From positions 434,001-498,000 of the forward strand of contig NZ_FOWC01000002.1 in NCBI RefSeq assembly GCF_900115345.1: a stretch of DNA of 64,000 nt. The letters run 5' to 3'. Both the position numbers and the translations under genes were made by a program. This document shows, piece after piece, positions 16,546-25,203 of this stretch (positions are counted from its first letter, which is position 1; the number at the start of each line of letters is the position of its first letter). Source of the stretch: Amycolatopsis rubida. GTDB lineage: Bacteria; Actinomycetota; Actinomycetes; Mycobacteriales; Pseudonocardiaceae. Under the pieces are notes generated by a model. It had not been told where the DNA came from, made no database searches, and saw only the letters and a list, made by a program, of their open reading frames with translations.

Positions 16546-17718
16546 ATGGCCAGACGCCGCCCGCAGGGTCGGAACGCCCGGAGCCGGGCTTTCGCCGCCC
16601 TCGCCGGCGGCGCGCTCGTGGTGCTGCCGACGGTGACCTCGTCCGGCATCCCGGTGGCGTTGCGCGCCGCTGAACCGCCGCCGGCCACCCAGGCCGCGCC
16701 GAGCGTCCCCGGGATGCCGCCGGGCGTCACGCTCCCGCCGATCGGCGTCGACGGCAGCCTCCCGCAGCCGCCGGTCCCGCAGGCACTCGGCGTCCCTGGC
16801 TACCCGAACGGCCCCGGCTCGGCGACCACCGCAGGCCCTCTGGGCATCCCGGACAGCATGCTGCGCGCCTACCGCAACGCGGCCGACATCATGGCCCGCG
16901 AACAGCCCGGCTGCCACGTCGACTGGGCGCTGATCGCGGCCATCGGACGGGTCGAGTCGAACCACGCCCGCGGCGGTTACGTCGACGCGCGCGGCAACAC
17001 CCTCGAACGCATCCTCGGCCCGGTACTCGACGGTTCCGGCGGGTTCGCCGCGATCCGCGACACCGACCACGGCCGCTACGACGGCGACCCGGTCTGGGAC
17101 CGTGCGGTCGGCGCGACCCAGTTCATCCCGTCGACCTGGGCGTCCTACGCCTCCGACGGCAACGGCGACGGCGTCTCCGACCCGAACAACATCTACGACG
17201 AGACCCTCGCCACGGCGCGCTACCTGTGCTCGGGAGGCCTGGATCTCTCCAGCGACGCCAACCAGCGCCTCGCGGTGCGCCGGTACAACAATTCGCAGTC
17301 CTACGTGGACACCGTAATGGCGTACGCGTACGGCTACCGCAACGGCGTCTCGAAGCTGCCGGACAGCCAGGTCCCGATCGGAGCCCCGCCCGGCCCCGGA
17401 GCGGTCGAAGCCGCCGCGGGCAGCCCGGCAGGCGACGTCGCCCCGCCCGCCCCGCCACCGGTGACCCCGGCCCCGCCGAGCCAGCAGCCCGGCACCCCGA
17501 CGCAGCTTCCCGGCAGCAGCACCGCGCCGAGCAGCAGCTCCTCCCCGGCGAAGCCGACCAGCACGACGCCGACCACGCCCTCGACCCCCACCAGCACTAC
17601 GCCCACCAGCACCACGCCGACGACGAGCACGACGCCGTCCAGCTCCGCCCCGGCGAACCCGACGACGTCCAGCACCACGACTTCCAGCACGACCACCGAG
17701 GCCGCGCCGACGCACTGA
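16546..17718 (+). CDS. Secreted lytic murein transglycosylase with Ser/Thr/Pro-rich tail
   Basis: A 390-residue exported protein. Residues 1-42 form a signal peptide (RRRPQGRNARSR, then a hydrophobic core around FAALAGGALVVLPTV). After a Pro-rich linker comes the SLT-type catalytic domain: WALIAAIGRVESNHARGG with the catalytic glutamate E137, GATQFIPSTWASYASDGNGDG and ETLATARYLCSGG. It cleaves the MurNAc-GlcNAc glycan bond in peptidoglycan. The last 120 residues are low-complexity TPTTPSTPTSTTPTSTT, a probable wall-spanning, possibly glycosylated spacer. ATG at 16546 follows ACGGGGAGA. The 217-bp leader does not show the ydaO riboswitch core found upstream of some wall hydrolases. Confidence 0.88.
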   Translation: MARRRPQGRNARSRAFAALAGGALVVLPTVTSSGIPVALRAAEPPPATQAAPSVPGMPPGVTLPPIGVDGSLPQPPVPQALGVPGYPNGPGSATTAGPLGIPDSMLRAYRNAADIMAREQPGCHVDWALIAAIGRVESNHARGGYVDARGNTLERILGPVLDGSGGFAAIRDTDHGRYDGDPVWDRAVGATQFIPSTWASYASDGNGDGVSDPNNIYDETLATARYLCSGGLDLSSDANQRLAVRRYNNSQSYVDTVMAYAYGYRNGVSKLPDSQVPIGAPPGPGAVEAAAGSPAGDVAPPAPPPVTPAPPSQQPGTPTQLPGSSTAPSSSSSPAKPTSTTPTTPSTPTSTTPTSTTPTTSTTPSSSAPANPTTSSTTTSSTTTEAAPTH

Positions 17719-17768
17719 CCGCGGCGTTCGTATAGTCCGGGCCGAAACCGGACTACGGGGGAGCGATC

Positions 17769-18683
17769 GTGGCGTGGAATCCTCGGAACCTGCCTGACCT
17801 GACTGGCCGGGTCTACGCGGTGACCGGCGGCAACGCCGGGATCGGCTACTTCATCACCGAGCAGCTGGCCGCCGCCGGAGCCCGCGTCGCCCTGCTGGGC
17901 CGTGACCCTTCACGCCTGCGCGCGGCAGTCGAGATGGTGCGCACCCGGGTCGGTTCGGCTTCGCTGAGCACAATCCCGCTGGACCTCGCGGACCTCGACT
18001 CCGTCCCGGCCGCTGTCGAAGCGCTGGGCAGGCTGGACCGCTTGGACGCGTTGATCGAGAACGCTGGCAGCACCGCCCCCGGACCGGTGCGCCGGACCAC
18101 GAAACAGGGCCTGGAACTGGCGGTCGGCACCAACCATTTCGGCCACTTCGCCCTCACCGCGCTGGCGATGCCGGTGCTGACCGCGTCGTCCGCGCGCGTA
18201 GTGCTGGCGGGCAGCCTGATCACCCGGATGTATCCGTACGACATCGATGACCTGCAGAGTTCGCGCAAGTATTCGGACTTCCGCGCGTATGCGCTGTCGA
18301 AGCATGCGGTGCAGTCGTTCGCGATGGAACTCGACCGACGCCTCCGTGCGGCCGGTTCGCCGGTGCGGGCGATCCTCGCGCATCCGGGGTTCAGCCTGGA
18401 GCGGACCAGCCCCGCGCGGCCGGGAATCACCCAGCCAGTGCCGGTGATGCGGCTGCTCGCGCCCTATACGCACGGGAAGGACCACGGTGCCTGGCCAGCG
18501 GTTCGGGCCGCCGCCGACCCCGCCGTAACCGGCGGTGCTTACTACGGTCCGGCGTTCGGCGGGGTGGGCCGGCCCCGGTTGGGCAAGGTGCTGGGCGCGT
18601 CTCGGGATCCAGAGCGGGGCCGTCGGTTGTGGGAGCTTTCCGAGGAAGCGACCGGGGTTCGGTTCTCGCTCGGGGATTCCTGA
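17769..18683 (+). CDS. Short-chain dehydrogenase/reductase
   Basis: A 304-residue SDR with GTG start. YAVTGGNAGIGYF (about 17-29) is the dinucleotide-binding loop, DLADLDSV the adenine-binding strand, IENAGS the stabilising motif and YALSK the catalytic Tyr/Lys pair. The long C-terminal extension (PVPVMRLLAPYTHGKDHGA; GGAYYGPAFGGVGRPRLG) resembles retinol-dehydrogenase-like SDRs. Substrate unknown. It stands alone 50 bp after the transglycosylase; the 209-bp stretch after it (18684-18892) shows no recognisable element. Confidence 0.85.
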   Translation: MAWNPRNLPDLTGRVYAVTGGNAGIGYFITEQLAAAGARVALLGRDPSRLRAAVEMVRTRVGSASLSTIPLDLADLDSVPAAVEALGRLDRLDALIENAGSTAPGPVRRTTKQGLELAVGTNHFGHFALTALAMPVLTASSARVVLAGSLITRMYPYDIDDLQSSRKYSDFRAYALSKHAVQSFAMELDRRLRAAGSPVRAILAHPGFSLERTSPARPGITQPVPVMRLLAPYTHGKDHGAWPAVRAAADPAVTGGAYYGPAFGGVGRPRLGKVLGASRDPERGRRLWELSEEATGVRFSLGDS

Positions 18684-18892
18684 CCCGCCCGCAGCGGACC
18701 GCGTCCCGAGCCGCACCTCGTTGTCCTCCGCGCCGGACCACCGCCAGCGATGGAGGTCCGCACACTCGTCAAACTCGCCGCAGTGCACCGGAAACGGCCG
18801 CGAGACCCGGAGCCCGGCGCTGGCCGGCCCCGGGCAGCACCGGCCGAGCGACCGCCGACGCCATTCCCGGCACCCATCGCAGGCGGATGAGC

Positions 18893-19696
18893 CTATTCGC
18901 CAGCCCGGTCGATCCGGGCGGCGATCCCGTCGAGAAGCCGGTCCAAACCGAACTCCGACGCGTCCGACGCCTGCTCCGCCGACGGCTTGTCGAAACCACC
19001 GGAAAGCCAGGTCCGGTTCATCGCCGGATGGGACTCGACGTCGAAATACGTGCGCCAGAACGAAGAACGCTGTCCCCACCACGCGTCATTGGACTGCCCC
19101 GTGGTCCGTTCCAAGTGGACACTCTCCGCCTCGGCCGCCGCGTTCGCGTCCACATAGCCCGCGACCGAATTGGCCGCCGCCACGATTTCGCGCGCGGGCA
19201 GGCCCAGACTCTCCATAATGGACAGCAGGTATTCCTGACCGGCCAGCTGCCCTGGACCGAGCGCGGGCCGGACCCTGGACCGCTCCCGCAGCCACGGATG
19301 CCGACGGTAGATCTCGCGCGTGCGGTCCGCGTAAACGCGCACCCGCGCACGCCAGTCCTCCGGCCGCGACTCGCCGGGTCCGGGGAGATTTCGTTCGAGG
19401 AGAACGGTGTCGACCATGAGATCGATCAGCTCGGTTTTGCCGGGAACGTAGGTATAGAGCGTCATCGTGCCCGCCCCGAGTTCCTTCGCGACGCGGTGCA
19501 TGGACGTCGCGACGAGTCCCTCGGCGTCGGCGACCGCGATGGCCGCCACGATGATCCGTTCGATGGTGAGCGTCGGCCGCCTGCCGCGGGCCGAGGGTTC
19601 CGGGGCTCCCGCGCAGTCGCGCCACAGCAGCGCGAGCGTGCGCGCGACCTCCTCGCGCGCGGCCCCGGGACCGTCGCCCTCGTGCTCGACGATCAT
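18893..19696 (-). CDS. TetR-family regulator with TetR_C_1-type ligand domain
   Basis: A 267-residue repressor. The helix-turn-helix lies at about residues 42-90 (IIVAAIAVADAEGLVATSM, HRVAKELGAGTMTLYTYVPGKTELI). The large C-terminal domain, longer than in short TetR proteins, is of the tetracycline-repressor C-terminal type. An N-terminal 40-residue extension (GPGAAREEVARTLALLWRD) precedes the DNA-binding domain. Divergent from the DUF1992 gene (118 bp); no operator is evident. Ligand unknown. Confidence 0.8.
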   Translation of the reverse strand: MIVEHEGDGPGAAREEVARTLALLWRDCAGAPEPSARGRRPTLTIERIIVAAIAVADAEGLVATSMHRVAKELGAGTMTLYTYVPGKTELIDLMVDTVLLERNLPGPGESRPEDWRARVRVYADRTREIYRRHPWLRERSRVRPALGPGQLAGQEYLLSIMESLGLPAREIVAAANSVAGYVDANAAAEAESVHLERTTGQSNDAWWGQRSSFWRTYFDVESHPAMNRTWLSGGFDKPSAEQASDASEFGLDRLLDGIAARIDRAGE

Positions 19697-19814
19697 CGCG
19701 TCCCCTCCCGGCCTCGTACGGTCAGCGTGGGATCTTACCTGCCGTTTCAGGACCTTCGTCCCCTCCGCGACGGCGCCTTGGCCGCTACGCTGGGCAGCGA
19801 GGGAGGTGGTTCCG

Positions 19815-20231
19815 GTGACGGAACGCAAACCGCCGGGCGTGTCGTACGGTTCCTGGGTCGACCGGCAAATCGCCGCCGCCGAAGCTCGCGGCGACTTCGA
19901 AGACCTTCCCGGAGCGGGAAAACCGCTGCCGCCCCCGACCGGCCGCGACGCCGCGACCGACTGGGCGATCCGGCGCGCCCGCGAAGGCGACCTCGACGTA
20001 GCCGCGTTCCTGCCGCCGGCACTCGCCTTGCCGCGCGAAATCCAAGACCTGCCGCGGAAACTGGCGAAAGTCCACGCCGAGGGCAAGGTGCGGGAAATCG
20101 TCGAGGATCTGAACGCCCGCATCCGCAGGGCGCACGCGATGCCGCAGGACGGTCCCGTGCTGCGAGCCCGGCCGCTGGACGTGGAGGAAACGGTGGCCAG
20201 CTGGCGCGCGGGCCGGGAAGACGCGAGCTGA
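19815..20231 (+). CDS. DUF1992 (DnaJ-homologue-like) protein
   Basis: A 138-residue protein. The start YGSWVDRQIAAAEARGDFEDLPGAGKPLP is the DUF1992/YhdN-like signature found in DnaJ-family-domain proteins of many bacteria; WAIRRAREGDLDVAAFLPPALALPREI continues it. No J-domain HPD motif is present, so a co-chaperone role is not supported by sequence. GTG at 19815 follows GGGAGG. Confidence 0.82.
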   Translation: MTERKPPGVSYGSWVDRQIAAAEARGDFEDLPGAGKPLPPPTGRDAATDWAIRRAREGDLDVAAFLPPALALPREIQDLPRKLAKVHAEGKVREIVEDLNARIRRAHAMPQDGPVLRARPLDVEETVASWRAGREDAS

Positions 20232-20244
20232 CCCCGCTTCGCCC

Positions 20245-20269
20245 GGCCGCCGTTTCTCCGAAGGCGGCC
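20245..20269. terminator. Stem-loop downstream of DUF1992 gene; rest of 20232-20556 empty
   Basis: GGCCGCC pairs with GGCGGCC across an 11-nt loop, 14 bp past the stop. It lies in a 325-bp gene-free stretch (20232-20556) in which I see no other structured element or credible ORF. Confidence 0.4.
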
Positions 20270-20556
20270 CCAGGACGCGCAAGCCAAACCCGCCTCGCCC
20301 GGCCACCGCCGCACGCGGGAGTTCCCTACCCGCAAGCGGCTGACCAGCGCGTGAAACAGCGGACGTTCCGGTCTGCGCGACGTGATTCCAGGTCGCGCGC
20401 CGGAGACGCCCGCTTGGTCACCGCCCCGCTGCCATTGATTCGGACCAGCAGCCGCGTTTCTCTACAGCCCGAGGTCACCCCGCGCGCCCGTCTCGGCGAA
20501 CCCCGCCCACAAGGTGCGGCTACGCTGGGTAGTACGCGGGCGAAGGGAAGAGAACC

Positions 20557-21687
20557 GTGGTTGGAGTTCGTCGGGCTGCCTTCGTGGTCGCCGCGGTGCT
20601 CTTGTTGTTCGGCGAGCCGTGGTCGGTGCTCGTGCTGCTGCCGGATTGGCCGGTCGCGGCCACCGTCTCCGGCACGGTCGTTTTCGCCGTCGCCGCGCTG
20701 AGTTTTCCGGTGCTCATGGTGCTCGGGCACGGTCCGAAGCAGAACGACGCCGCCGCGCGGATCGGGGACGTCACGCTCGGCACGGTGTGGGTGCTGTTCA
20801 CCTGGAGCGTCCTCACGCACGTGCTGCGGCTGATCCTGCTGGTGTCCGGAGTGGACGATCCCGCGCGGCCACGGATCGTAGCCGCGGTCACGCTCGCGGT
20901 CGCGGCGGTGCTGCTCGTCAGCGGGAACCGGATCGCCATGCGGGTGCCGCCGGTGAAGGCGGTCGACGTCGTGCTGCCGAAGCTCGGTCCCGGGCTCGAC
21001 GGGTTGCGCGTCGCGGTCGTCACCGACACCCATTACGGCCCGCTCGACCGCACCCGCTGGTCCGAACGCCTGGTCGCGGAACTGAACCGGCTGCGGCCCG
21101 ACGTCGTCTGCCACGCGGGGGACCTCGCCGACGGATCGGTCGCCAAGCGGCGCAAGCAGGTCGACCCGCTCGGCGGCGTGCAAGCCCCGCTCGGCCGGTT
21201 CTACATCACCGGCAACCACGAGTACTTCGGCGAGGCCCAAGCCTGGCTGGACCACATGGCGAGCCTCGGCTGGGACACCCTGCACAACCGCTCGACCCTC
21301 ATCGAACGCGACGGAGCCCGTCTGCTCTTCGCCGGCATCGACGACCCCACCGGAGCCGCCTCCGGCCTGCCCGGCCACGGTCCCGACCTGGCCGCCGCCC
21401 TCGACGGCTCCGATCCCGACGTCCCCGTCGTCCTGCTCGCCCACCAGCCGAAACAGGTCGCCCAGGCCCGCGAGGAAAACGTCGACCTGCAGATCTCCGG
21501 CCACACCCACGGCGGCCAGATCTGGCCGTTCCACCTCCTCGTCCGCCTCGACCAGCCCACCCTGTCCGGCCTCACCCGGCACGGCCCGACCCAGCTGTAC
21601 AACAGCCGCGGCTCCGGCTTCTGGGGCCCGCCGTTCCGGGTCTTCGCGCCGAACGAGATCGCCCTGCTGACCCTGCGCAGCGCCTGA
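20557..21687 (+). CDS. Membrane-anchored metallophosphoesterase (YkuE-like)
   Basis: A 376-residue protein. Three to four hydrophobic segments occupy residues 5-130, then comes a calcineurin-like phosphoesterase domain: VVTDTHYGP, CHAGDLADG, ITGNHEYFG, LLAHQPKQ and SGHTHGGQIWP supply all metal-ligand motifs. The domain order and size match YkuE-type phosphoesterases, some of which act on lipid-linked substrates. GTG at 20557. It stands as a single gene. Confidence 0.87.
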   Translation: MVGVRRAAFVVAAVLLLFGEPWSVLVLLPDWPVAATVSGTVVFAVAALSFPVLMVLGHGPKQNDAAARIGDVTLGTVWVLFTWSVLTHVLRLILLVSGVDDPARPRIVAAVTLAVAAVLLVSGNRIAMRVPPVKAVDVVLPKLGPGLDGLRVAVVTDTHYGPLDRTRWSERLVAELNRLRPDVVCHAGDLADGSVAKRRKQVDPLGGVQAPLGRFYITGNHEYFGEAQAWLDHMASLGWDTLHNRSTLIERDGARLLFAGIDDPTGAASGLPGHGPDLAAALDGSDPDVPVVLLAHQPKQVAQAREENVDLQISGHTHGGQIWPFHLLVRLDQPTLSGLTRHGPTQLYNSRGSGFWGPPFRVFAPNEIALLTLRSA

Positions 21688-21738
21688 CCCCCCGCCCCTC
21701 CGCCCTCGCGGCACCCCAGATCCAACCGACTAATTTTT

Positions 21739-21750
21739 TTGTCTTGACAA
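21739..21750. promoter_or_regulatory. AT-rich dyad upstream of alpha/beta hydrolase gene
   Basis: TTGTC-TT-GACAA, a 5+2+5 dyad, contains a perfect TTGACA (-35-like hexamer, 21744-21749) within an unusually AT-rich patch that starts TAATTTTTTTT. No convincing -10 lies 17 bp downstream. It sits 55 bp before the ATG of the hydrolase. Promoter plus repressor site is an inference. Confidence 0.4.
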
Positions 21751-21804
21751 CTCAAACAATCGGATGCGAGGGTTCTCCCCACGGCACCACCGAGGAGGAA
21801 CCCC

Positions 21805-22605
21805 ATGCCCACCGTCACGTCCGCCGACGGCACCCAGATCGCCTACTCCCGCACCGGCTCCGGCCCCGCACTCGTCCTCGTCGACGGCGCGCTCTGCTAT
21901 CGCACCTCGACCCCCAACGACGATCTCGCCAAAGCCCTGTCGGACCGCTTCACCGTCTACACGTTCGACCGCCGAGGCAGAGGCGAAAGCGGCGACACCG
22001 GCCCGTACGAAGTGGAACGTGAGATCGAAGACATCGCCGCGCTGGCCAAGGAAGCAGGCGGAGAGATCAGCGTGTACGGCATCTCGTCCGGCGCCGCCCT
22101 GGTCCTGGAAGCGGTCCATCGCGGCGTGCCAGTCAAGAAGCTCGCGGTGTACGAACCGCCGTTCGTCGTCGACAGCACCCGCAAGCGCGTCCCGGCCGGC
22201 TACCAGGCGAAGCTCGAAGCAGCCATCGCCGCCGGAAAACCGGGCGGCGCGATCAAGACGTTCATGGTCGAAGGCGTCGGGCTGCCCGCCCTGATGGTCC
22301 TGATGATGCGCTTGATGCCCGCGTGGCCGCGGATGAAGCGAGTAGCCCACACCCTGGCCTACGACGCCCAGGTGATGGACGACAACCAGGCCGGCCGCCC
22401 ACTCCCCGACCGACGCTGGTCCGGGATCACCGCCCCCGCTCTGATCCTCGACGGCGGCAAGAGCCCCGCCTGGATGCGCAACGGCGTCGCCGCAGCGGCG
22501 GCCCAACTGCCCCACGCCGCCTACCGCACCCTGCCCGGTCAGACCCACCTGGTGAAAACCGCCGCGCTGGCCCCGGTGCTGGCGGAGTTTTTCGCCACGA
22601 CCTGA
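21805..22605 (+). CDS. Alpha/beta-hydrolase fold protein
   Basis: A 266-residue hydrolase. The nucleophile elbow is G92-I-S94-S-G96, the acid lies in ILDGG near residue 210, and the histidine in GQTHLVK near the C terminus. A DRRGRGES motif follows the oxyanion region. It lacks a signal peptide, so it is cytoplasmic. Esterase, lactonase or haloalkane substrates are possible; sequence does not decide. ATG follows GAGGAGGAA. The HAD gene follows after 35 bp and is probably co-transcribed. Confidence 0.85.
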   Translation: MPTVTSADGTQIAYSRTGSGPALVLVDGALCYRTSTPNDDLAKALSDRFTVYTFDRRGRGESGDTGPYEVEREIEDIAALAKEAGGEISVYGISSGAALVLEAVHRGVPVKKLAVYEPPFVVDSTRKRVPAGYQAKLEAAIAAGKPGGAIKTFMVEGVGLPALMVLMMRLMPAWPRMKRVAHTLAYDAQVMDDNQAGRPLPDRRWSGITAPALILDGGKSPAWMRNGVAAAAAQLPHAAYRTLPGQTHLVKTAALAPVLAEFFATT

Positions 22606-22640
22606 CCCGCCGCCAGCCCTGGTGAGGCAAGCTGCGAGAC

Positions 22641-23297
22641 GTGGCCACGCGAGCATTGATCTTCGACTTCGACGGCACTCTCGCCGACACCGAGGCAGCA
22701 GTACTGCGATCCTGGCAGGAAATGTTCACCGGACACGGGCTCGAACTGCCCCTGGACGTCTGGCACACAGTCATCGGCACCCAGAACACCGCGGCGACGA
22801 TGGTCAAACTCCTGGCCGAACAAGCAGAAGACGTCGACCCGGAAACCCTGCACCCGGCAATGTGCGCACGAGTACACGAACTCCTAGCCGAAGACGGCCC
22901 ACGCGAAGGCGTACTCGACTACCTGGACGAGGCCGCCACCAGAGGCCTGTCCCTGGGCGTCGCCTCAAGCTCCTCCGGCACCTGGGTACACGGCCAATTG
23001 GCGCGGCTAGGCCTAGCCGCCCGCTTCACCGCAGTAGAAACCGGCGACCGCCACAAACCAAAACCCGACCCGGACACCTACCTGGCAGCCCTGCGCACCC
23101 TAGGGGTAACCGCAGAAGAAGCGCTCGCCTTCGAAGACTCGCCCCACGGCGTCAGCGCGGCGAAAGCAGCCGGAATCACCATCATCGCAGTACCAAACCC
23201 CATCACGGCAACGCTGGACTTCGCCAAAGCAGACCTGGTCCTCCCCTCCTTCACCACCACCCCCCTCAGCACCCTGCTGCAGCAGTTCGGTACGTGA
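22641..23297 (+). CDS. HAD-superfamily hydrolase (beta-phosphoglucomutase-like)
   Basis: A 218-residue haloacid-dehalogenase-type phosphatase. FDFDGTLADTEAA contains nucleophile D9 and general acid D11, SSSSGTW is motif II, KPKPDPDTYL gives the motif III lysine and FEDSPHGVSAAKAAG motif IV. The cap is of the alpha-helical C1 type, as in beta-phosphoglucomutase and phosphoglycolate phosphatase. GTG start. Its TGA lies inside a GTGAGGG repeat. Confidence 0.87.
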   Translation: MATRALIFDFDGTLADTEAAVLRSWQEMFTGHGLELPLDVWHTVIGTQNTAATMVKLLAEQAEDVDPETLHPAMCARVHELLAEDGPREGVLDYLDEAATRGLSLGVASSSSGTWVHGQLARLGLAARFTAVETGDRHKPKPDPDTYLAALRTLGVTAEEALAFEDSPHGVSAAKAAGITIIAVPNPITATLDFAKADLVLPSFTTTPLSTLLQQFGT

Positions 23298-23329
23298 GGG
23301 GAACCCTCACAGACTCAGATTCCCTCACG
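23293..23329. repeat. GTGAGGG-type hairpin repeat at end of HAD gene
   Basis: CGTGAGGG (23293-23300) pairs with CCCTCACG (23322-23329); an internal CCCTCAC (23304-23310) can pair with the same left arm, so two exclusive stems are possible. It starts inside the stop codon of the HAD gene. The same layout recurs at 37129-37170. Confidence 0.6.
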
Positions 23330-23413
23330 ACCAACAACCGAACCGCAGCCGCTGCACCCCACCATCGAGGCACCCAGCCCCTCCCCCGCACCCCGATCCG
23401 AAGCCTCCCTGCG

Positions 23414-23466
23414 GTTCGGGGGTGCTTGTCAAGGCATCTTTCCCGCCTTGACAAGCACCCCCGAAC
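23414..23466. terminator. 22-bp perfect stem-loop between convergent genes
   Basis: The left arm (23414-23435, starting GTTCGGGGGTGC) and right arm (23445-23466) are exact reverse complements over 22 bp, with a 9-nt loop. It lies between the ends of the convergent HAD and Nudix genes, the expected place for a bidirectional terminator. The inner part is CTTGTCAAGGC/GCCTTGACAAG. Confidence 0.75.
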
Positions 23467-23540
23467 TGTCAGCACACTCAACCTTCGGGGTGCCCCACGC
23501 ACCCCCCAAAGGCAATGTCGCCCCCAGGCGACGAGCCGAC

Positions 23541-23996
23541 TCACCACTCAGCAAGCCGATCCACAAACCCCCGCTGCCCCTTGACCAGCTTCTCCCGAGC
23601 CACCTCCAGCGAAAACCACTCCACCCGATCCACCTCGGGAAACTCCCGCAGCACCCCGGACCGAGGCGGCCACTCCATCTCGAACACCCCGGGAACCACC
23701 GCCTCAGGATCAAGCTCCCCCTCCACCGCCCAAGCGGTCACGACCTTCCCGGACTGCCGAATCTCCCCCAGCGCAACCCATTCTCCGGGAGGCACCGAGA
23801 CCCCCAGCTCCTCGGCAAACTCCCGCCGGGCAGCGACCTCAGCCGCCTCCCCCTCCTCGATCTCCCCTTTGGGCAACGACCAAGCGGCCGCATCCTTCTT
23901 GGCCCAGAACGGCCCGCCCATATGCGCGAGCAGCACCTCGATCCCGCCCGCGCCCCGCCGATAAACCAACACCCCAGCACTACGCCTGACCACCAT
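23541..23996 (-). CDS. Nudix hydrolase
   Basis: A 151-residue Nudix-fold protein. The Nudix box GEIEEGEAAEVAARREFAEELGV (about residues 44-66) has all catalytic glutamates. It starts with RSAGVLVYRRG and has WSLPKGE, typical of the DATP/MutT-like group that hydrolyses nucleoside diphosphate derivatives or diadenosine polyphosphates. Convergent with the HAD gene. Confidence 0.88.
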   Translation of the reverse strand: MVVRRSAGVLVYRRGAGGIEVLLAHMGGPFWAKKDAAAWSLPKGEIEEGEAAEVAARREFAEELGVSVPPGEWVALGEIRQSGKVVTAWAVEGELDPEAVVPGVFEMEWPPRSGVLREFPEVDRVEWFSLEVAREKLVKGQRGFVDRLAEW

Positions 23997-24129
23997 CCCC
24001 CCACCCTGCCAGCCGCACTGACCAGCCCAAACACCGCCTCAGAAAATTCCCGGCGAGGTGTCGATCCCAGCCGGCCGCGTTCGACGCGTAGGCAGAAGGC
24101 ACCCCACAGCCACCCGGGAGGGACCCGAA

Positions 24130-24576
24130 ATGACCACCACCGCCCCCAAGACCGCGGCCGCCACCACGACCGAGGCCACGAAGTCCCTGGCAGACCGAGC
24201 CCGCCCGATCGTCCTGGCCCTCTTCCGCGCCGTCGTGTCGTTCCTCTTCCTCTGTCACGGCCTGATGGGCTTCGGCCTCTTCGGCGGCATCGACAACGCG
24301 GGCGGCGCGGTTCCCTTCGGTCAATGGCCCGGCTACTGGGCCACCCTGATCGAGGTCGTCGGCGCGCTCTTCGTCTTCGCCGGCCTCTTCACCCGCGTCT
24401 TCGCGACCGTGCTCTCCGGCGTCATGGCCTACGCCTACTTCACCGTCCACGCCCCGGAAGGCCTGCTCCCCCTGCACAACATGGGCGAACCCGCCGCGCT
24501 CTACGCGTGGGTGTTCCTGGTCATCGCGGTGGTGGGGCCGGGGGCGGCAGCGCTGGACGGGCTGCGGCGGCGCTGA
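24130..24576 (+). CDS. DoxX-family membrane protein
   Basis: A 148-residue protein with four predicted membrane spans after a Thr/Ala-rich 30-residue N terminus. LALFRAVVSFLFLCHGLMG, TLIEVVGALFVFAGLFTRVFA and LSGVMAYAYFTVHAPEGLLPL are DoxX features. In mycobacteria DoxX proteins join superoxide dismutase and a sulphurtransferase in a thiol-oxidative-stress complex; here no such partner adjoins it. ATG at 24130 follows GGGAGGGAC. Confidence 0.85.
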   Translation: MTTTAPKTAAATTTEATKSLADRARPIVLALFRAVVSFLFLCHGLMGFGLFGGIDNAGGAVPFGQWPGYWATLIEVVGALFVFAGLFTRVFATVLSGVMAYAYFTVHAPEGLLPLHNMGEPAALYAWVFLVIAVVGPGAAALDGLRRR

Positions 24577-24583
24577 AAGACGT

Positions 24584-24625
24584 CGTGAGTGGCAATCCCG
24601 GTGCTAACCGGGATTGCCACTCACG
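24584..24625. terminator. 18-bp perfect stem-loop between DoxX and cvnD (CGTGAGTG repeat)
   Basis: CGTGAGTGGCAATCCCGG and its exact reverse complement flank a 6-nt loop. It overlaps the last codons of cvnD (stop at 24604), so the C terminus LVSGNPG is encoded by the repeat. It is positioned to end both convergent transcripts. Sister of the element at 547-587. Confidence 0.75.
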
Positions 24626-25203
24626 AGCATCGCCCGCCCGAGCGCATGCTCCATCACCACAGTCAGCACCTGCTTGGTCGAATCCCGCTCCCGCGCGTCA
24701 CACAGCAGCAACGGCACCTGCGGATCCAGATCCAACGCCCCGCGGACTTCCTCGGTCCCGTACCGGTAAGCGTCGTCGAAGCAGTTCACCCCGACCACGA
24801 ACGGCAACCCGCGTTGCTCGAAGAAATCCACTGCGGGGAAACAGGATTCAAGCCGTCGCGTATCCGCCAGCACCACCGCGCCGAGCGCGCCGTCGGCCAG
24901 TTCGTCCCACATGAACCAGAACCGGTCCTGCCCCGGCGTGCCGAACAGGTACAGGATCAGTTCGGGGCTGATGGTGATCCGGCCGAAGTCGAGCGCGACC
25001 GTCGTGGTGGTTTTGCCTTCGACGCCGGACAGGTCGTCCACGCCCTCGGACGCGGCGGTGATCACCTCTTCGGTGCGCAGCGGCGGCACCTCGCTGACCG
25101 AGCCGACCAGGGTCGTCTTGCCGACCCCGAACCCGCCCGCGACGAGCACCTTCACCGCTTGCGCGGTGAGCGACCGGCGGGGCTCAGAGTTTCCGGATGC
25201 CAT
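24604..25203 (-). CDS. cvnD: Conservon small GTPase-like ATP/GTP-binding protein CvnD
   Basis: A 199-residue P-loop protein. VAGGFGVGKTTLVGSV (about 21-36) is the Walker A motif, FGTPGQDRFW the switch-II DxxG-like region and VNCFDD the base-specificity motif. It belongs to the MglA/CvnD group. In Streptomyces conservons CvnD forms, with CvnA-C, a membrane-associated complex compared to G-protein coupled receptors. It overlaps cvnC by 20 bp. Its last residues are encoded by a hairpin repeat. Confidence 0.92.
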   Translation of the reverse strand: MASGNSEPRRSLTAQAVKVLVAGGFGVGKTTLVGSVSEVPPLRTEEVITAASEGVDDLSGVEGKTTTTVALDFGRITISPELILYLFGTPGQDRFWFMWDELADGALGAVVLADTRRLESCFPAVDFFEQRGLPFVVGVNCFDDAYRYGTEEVRGALDLDPQVPLLLCDARERDSTKQVLTVVMEHALGRAMLVSGNPG

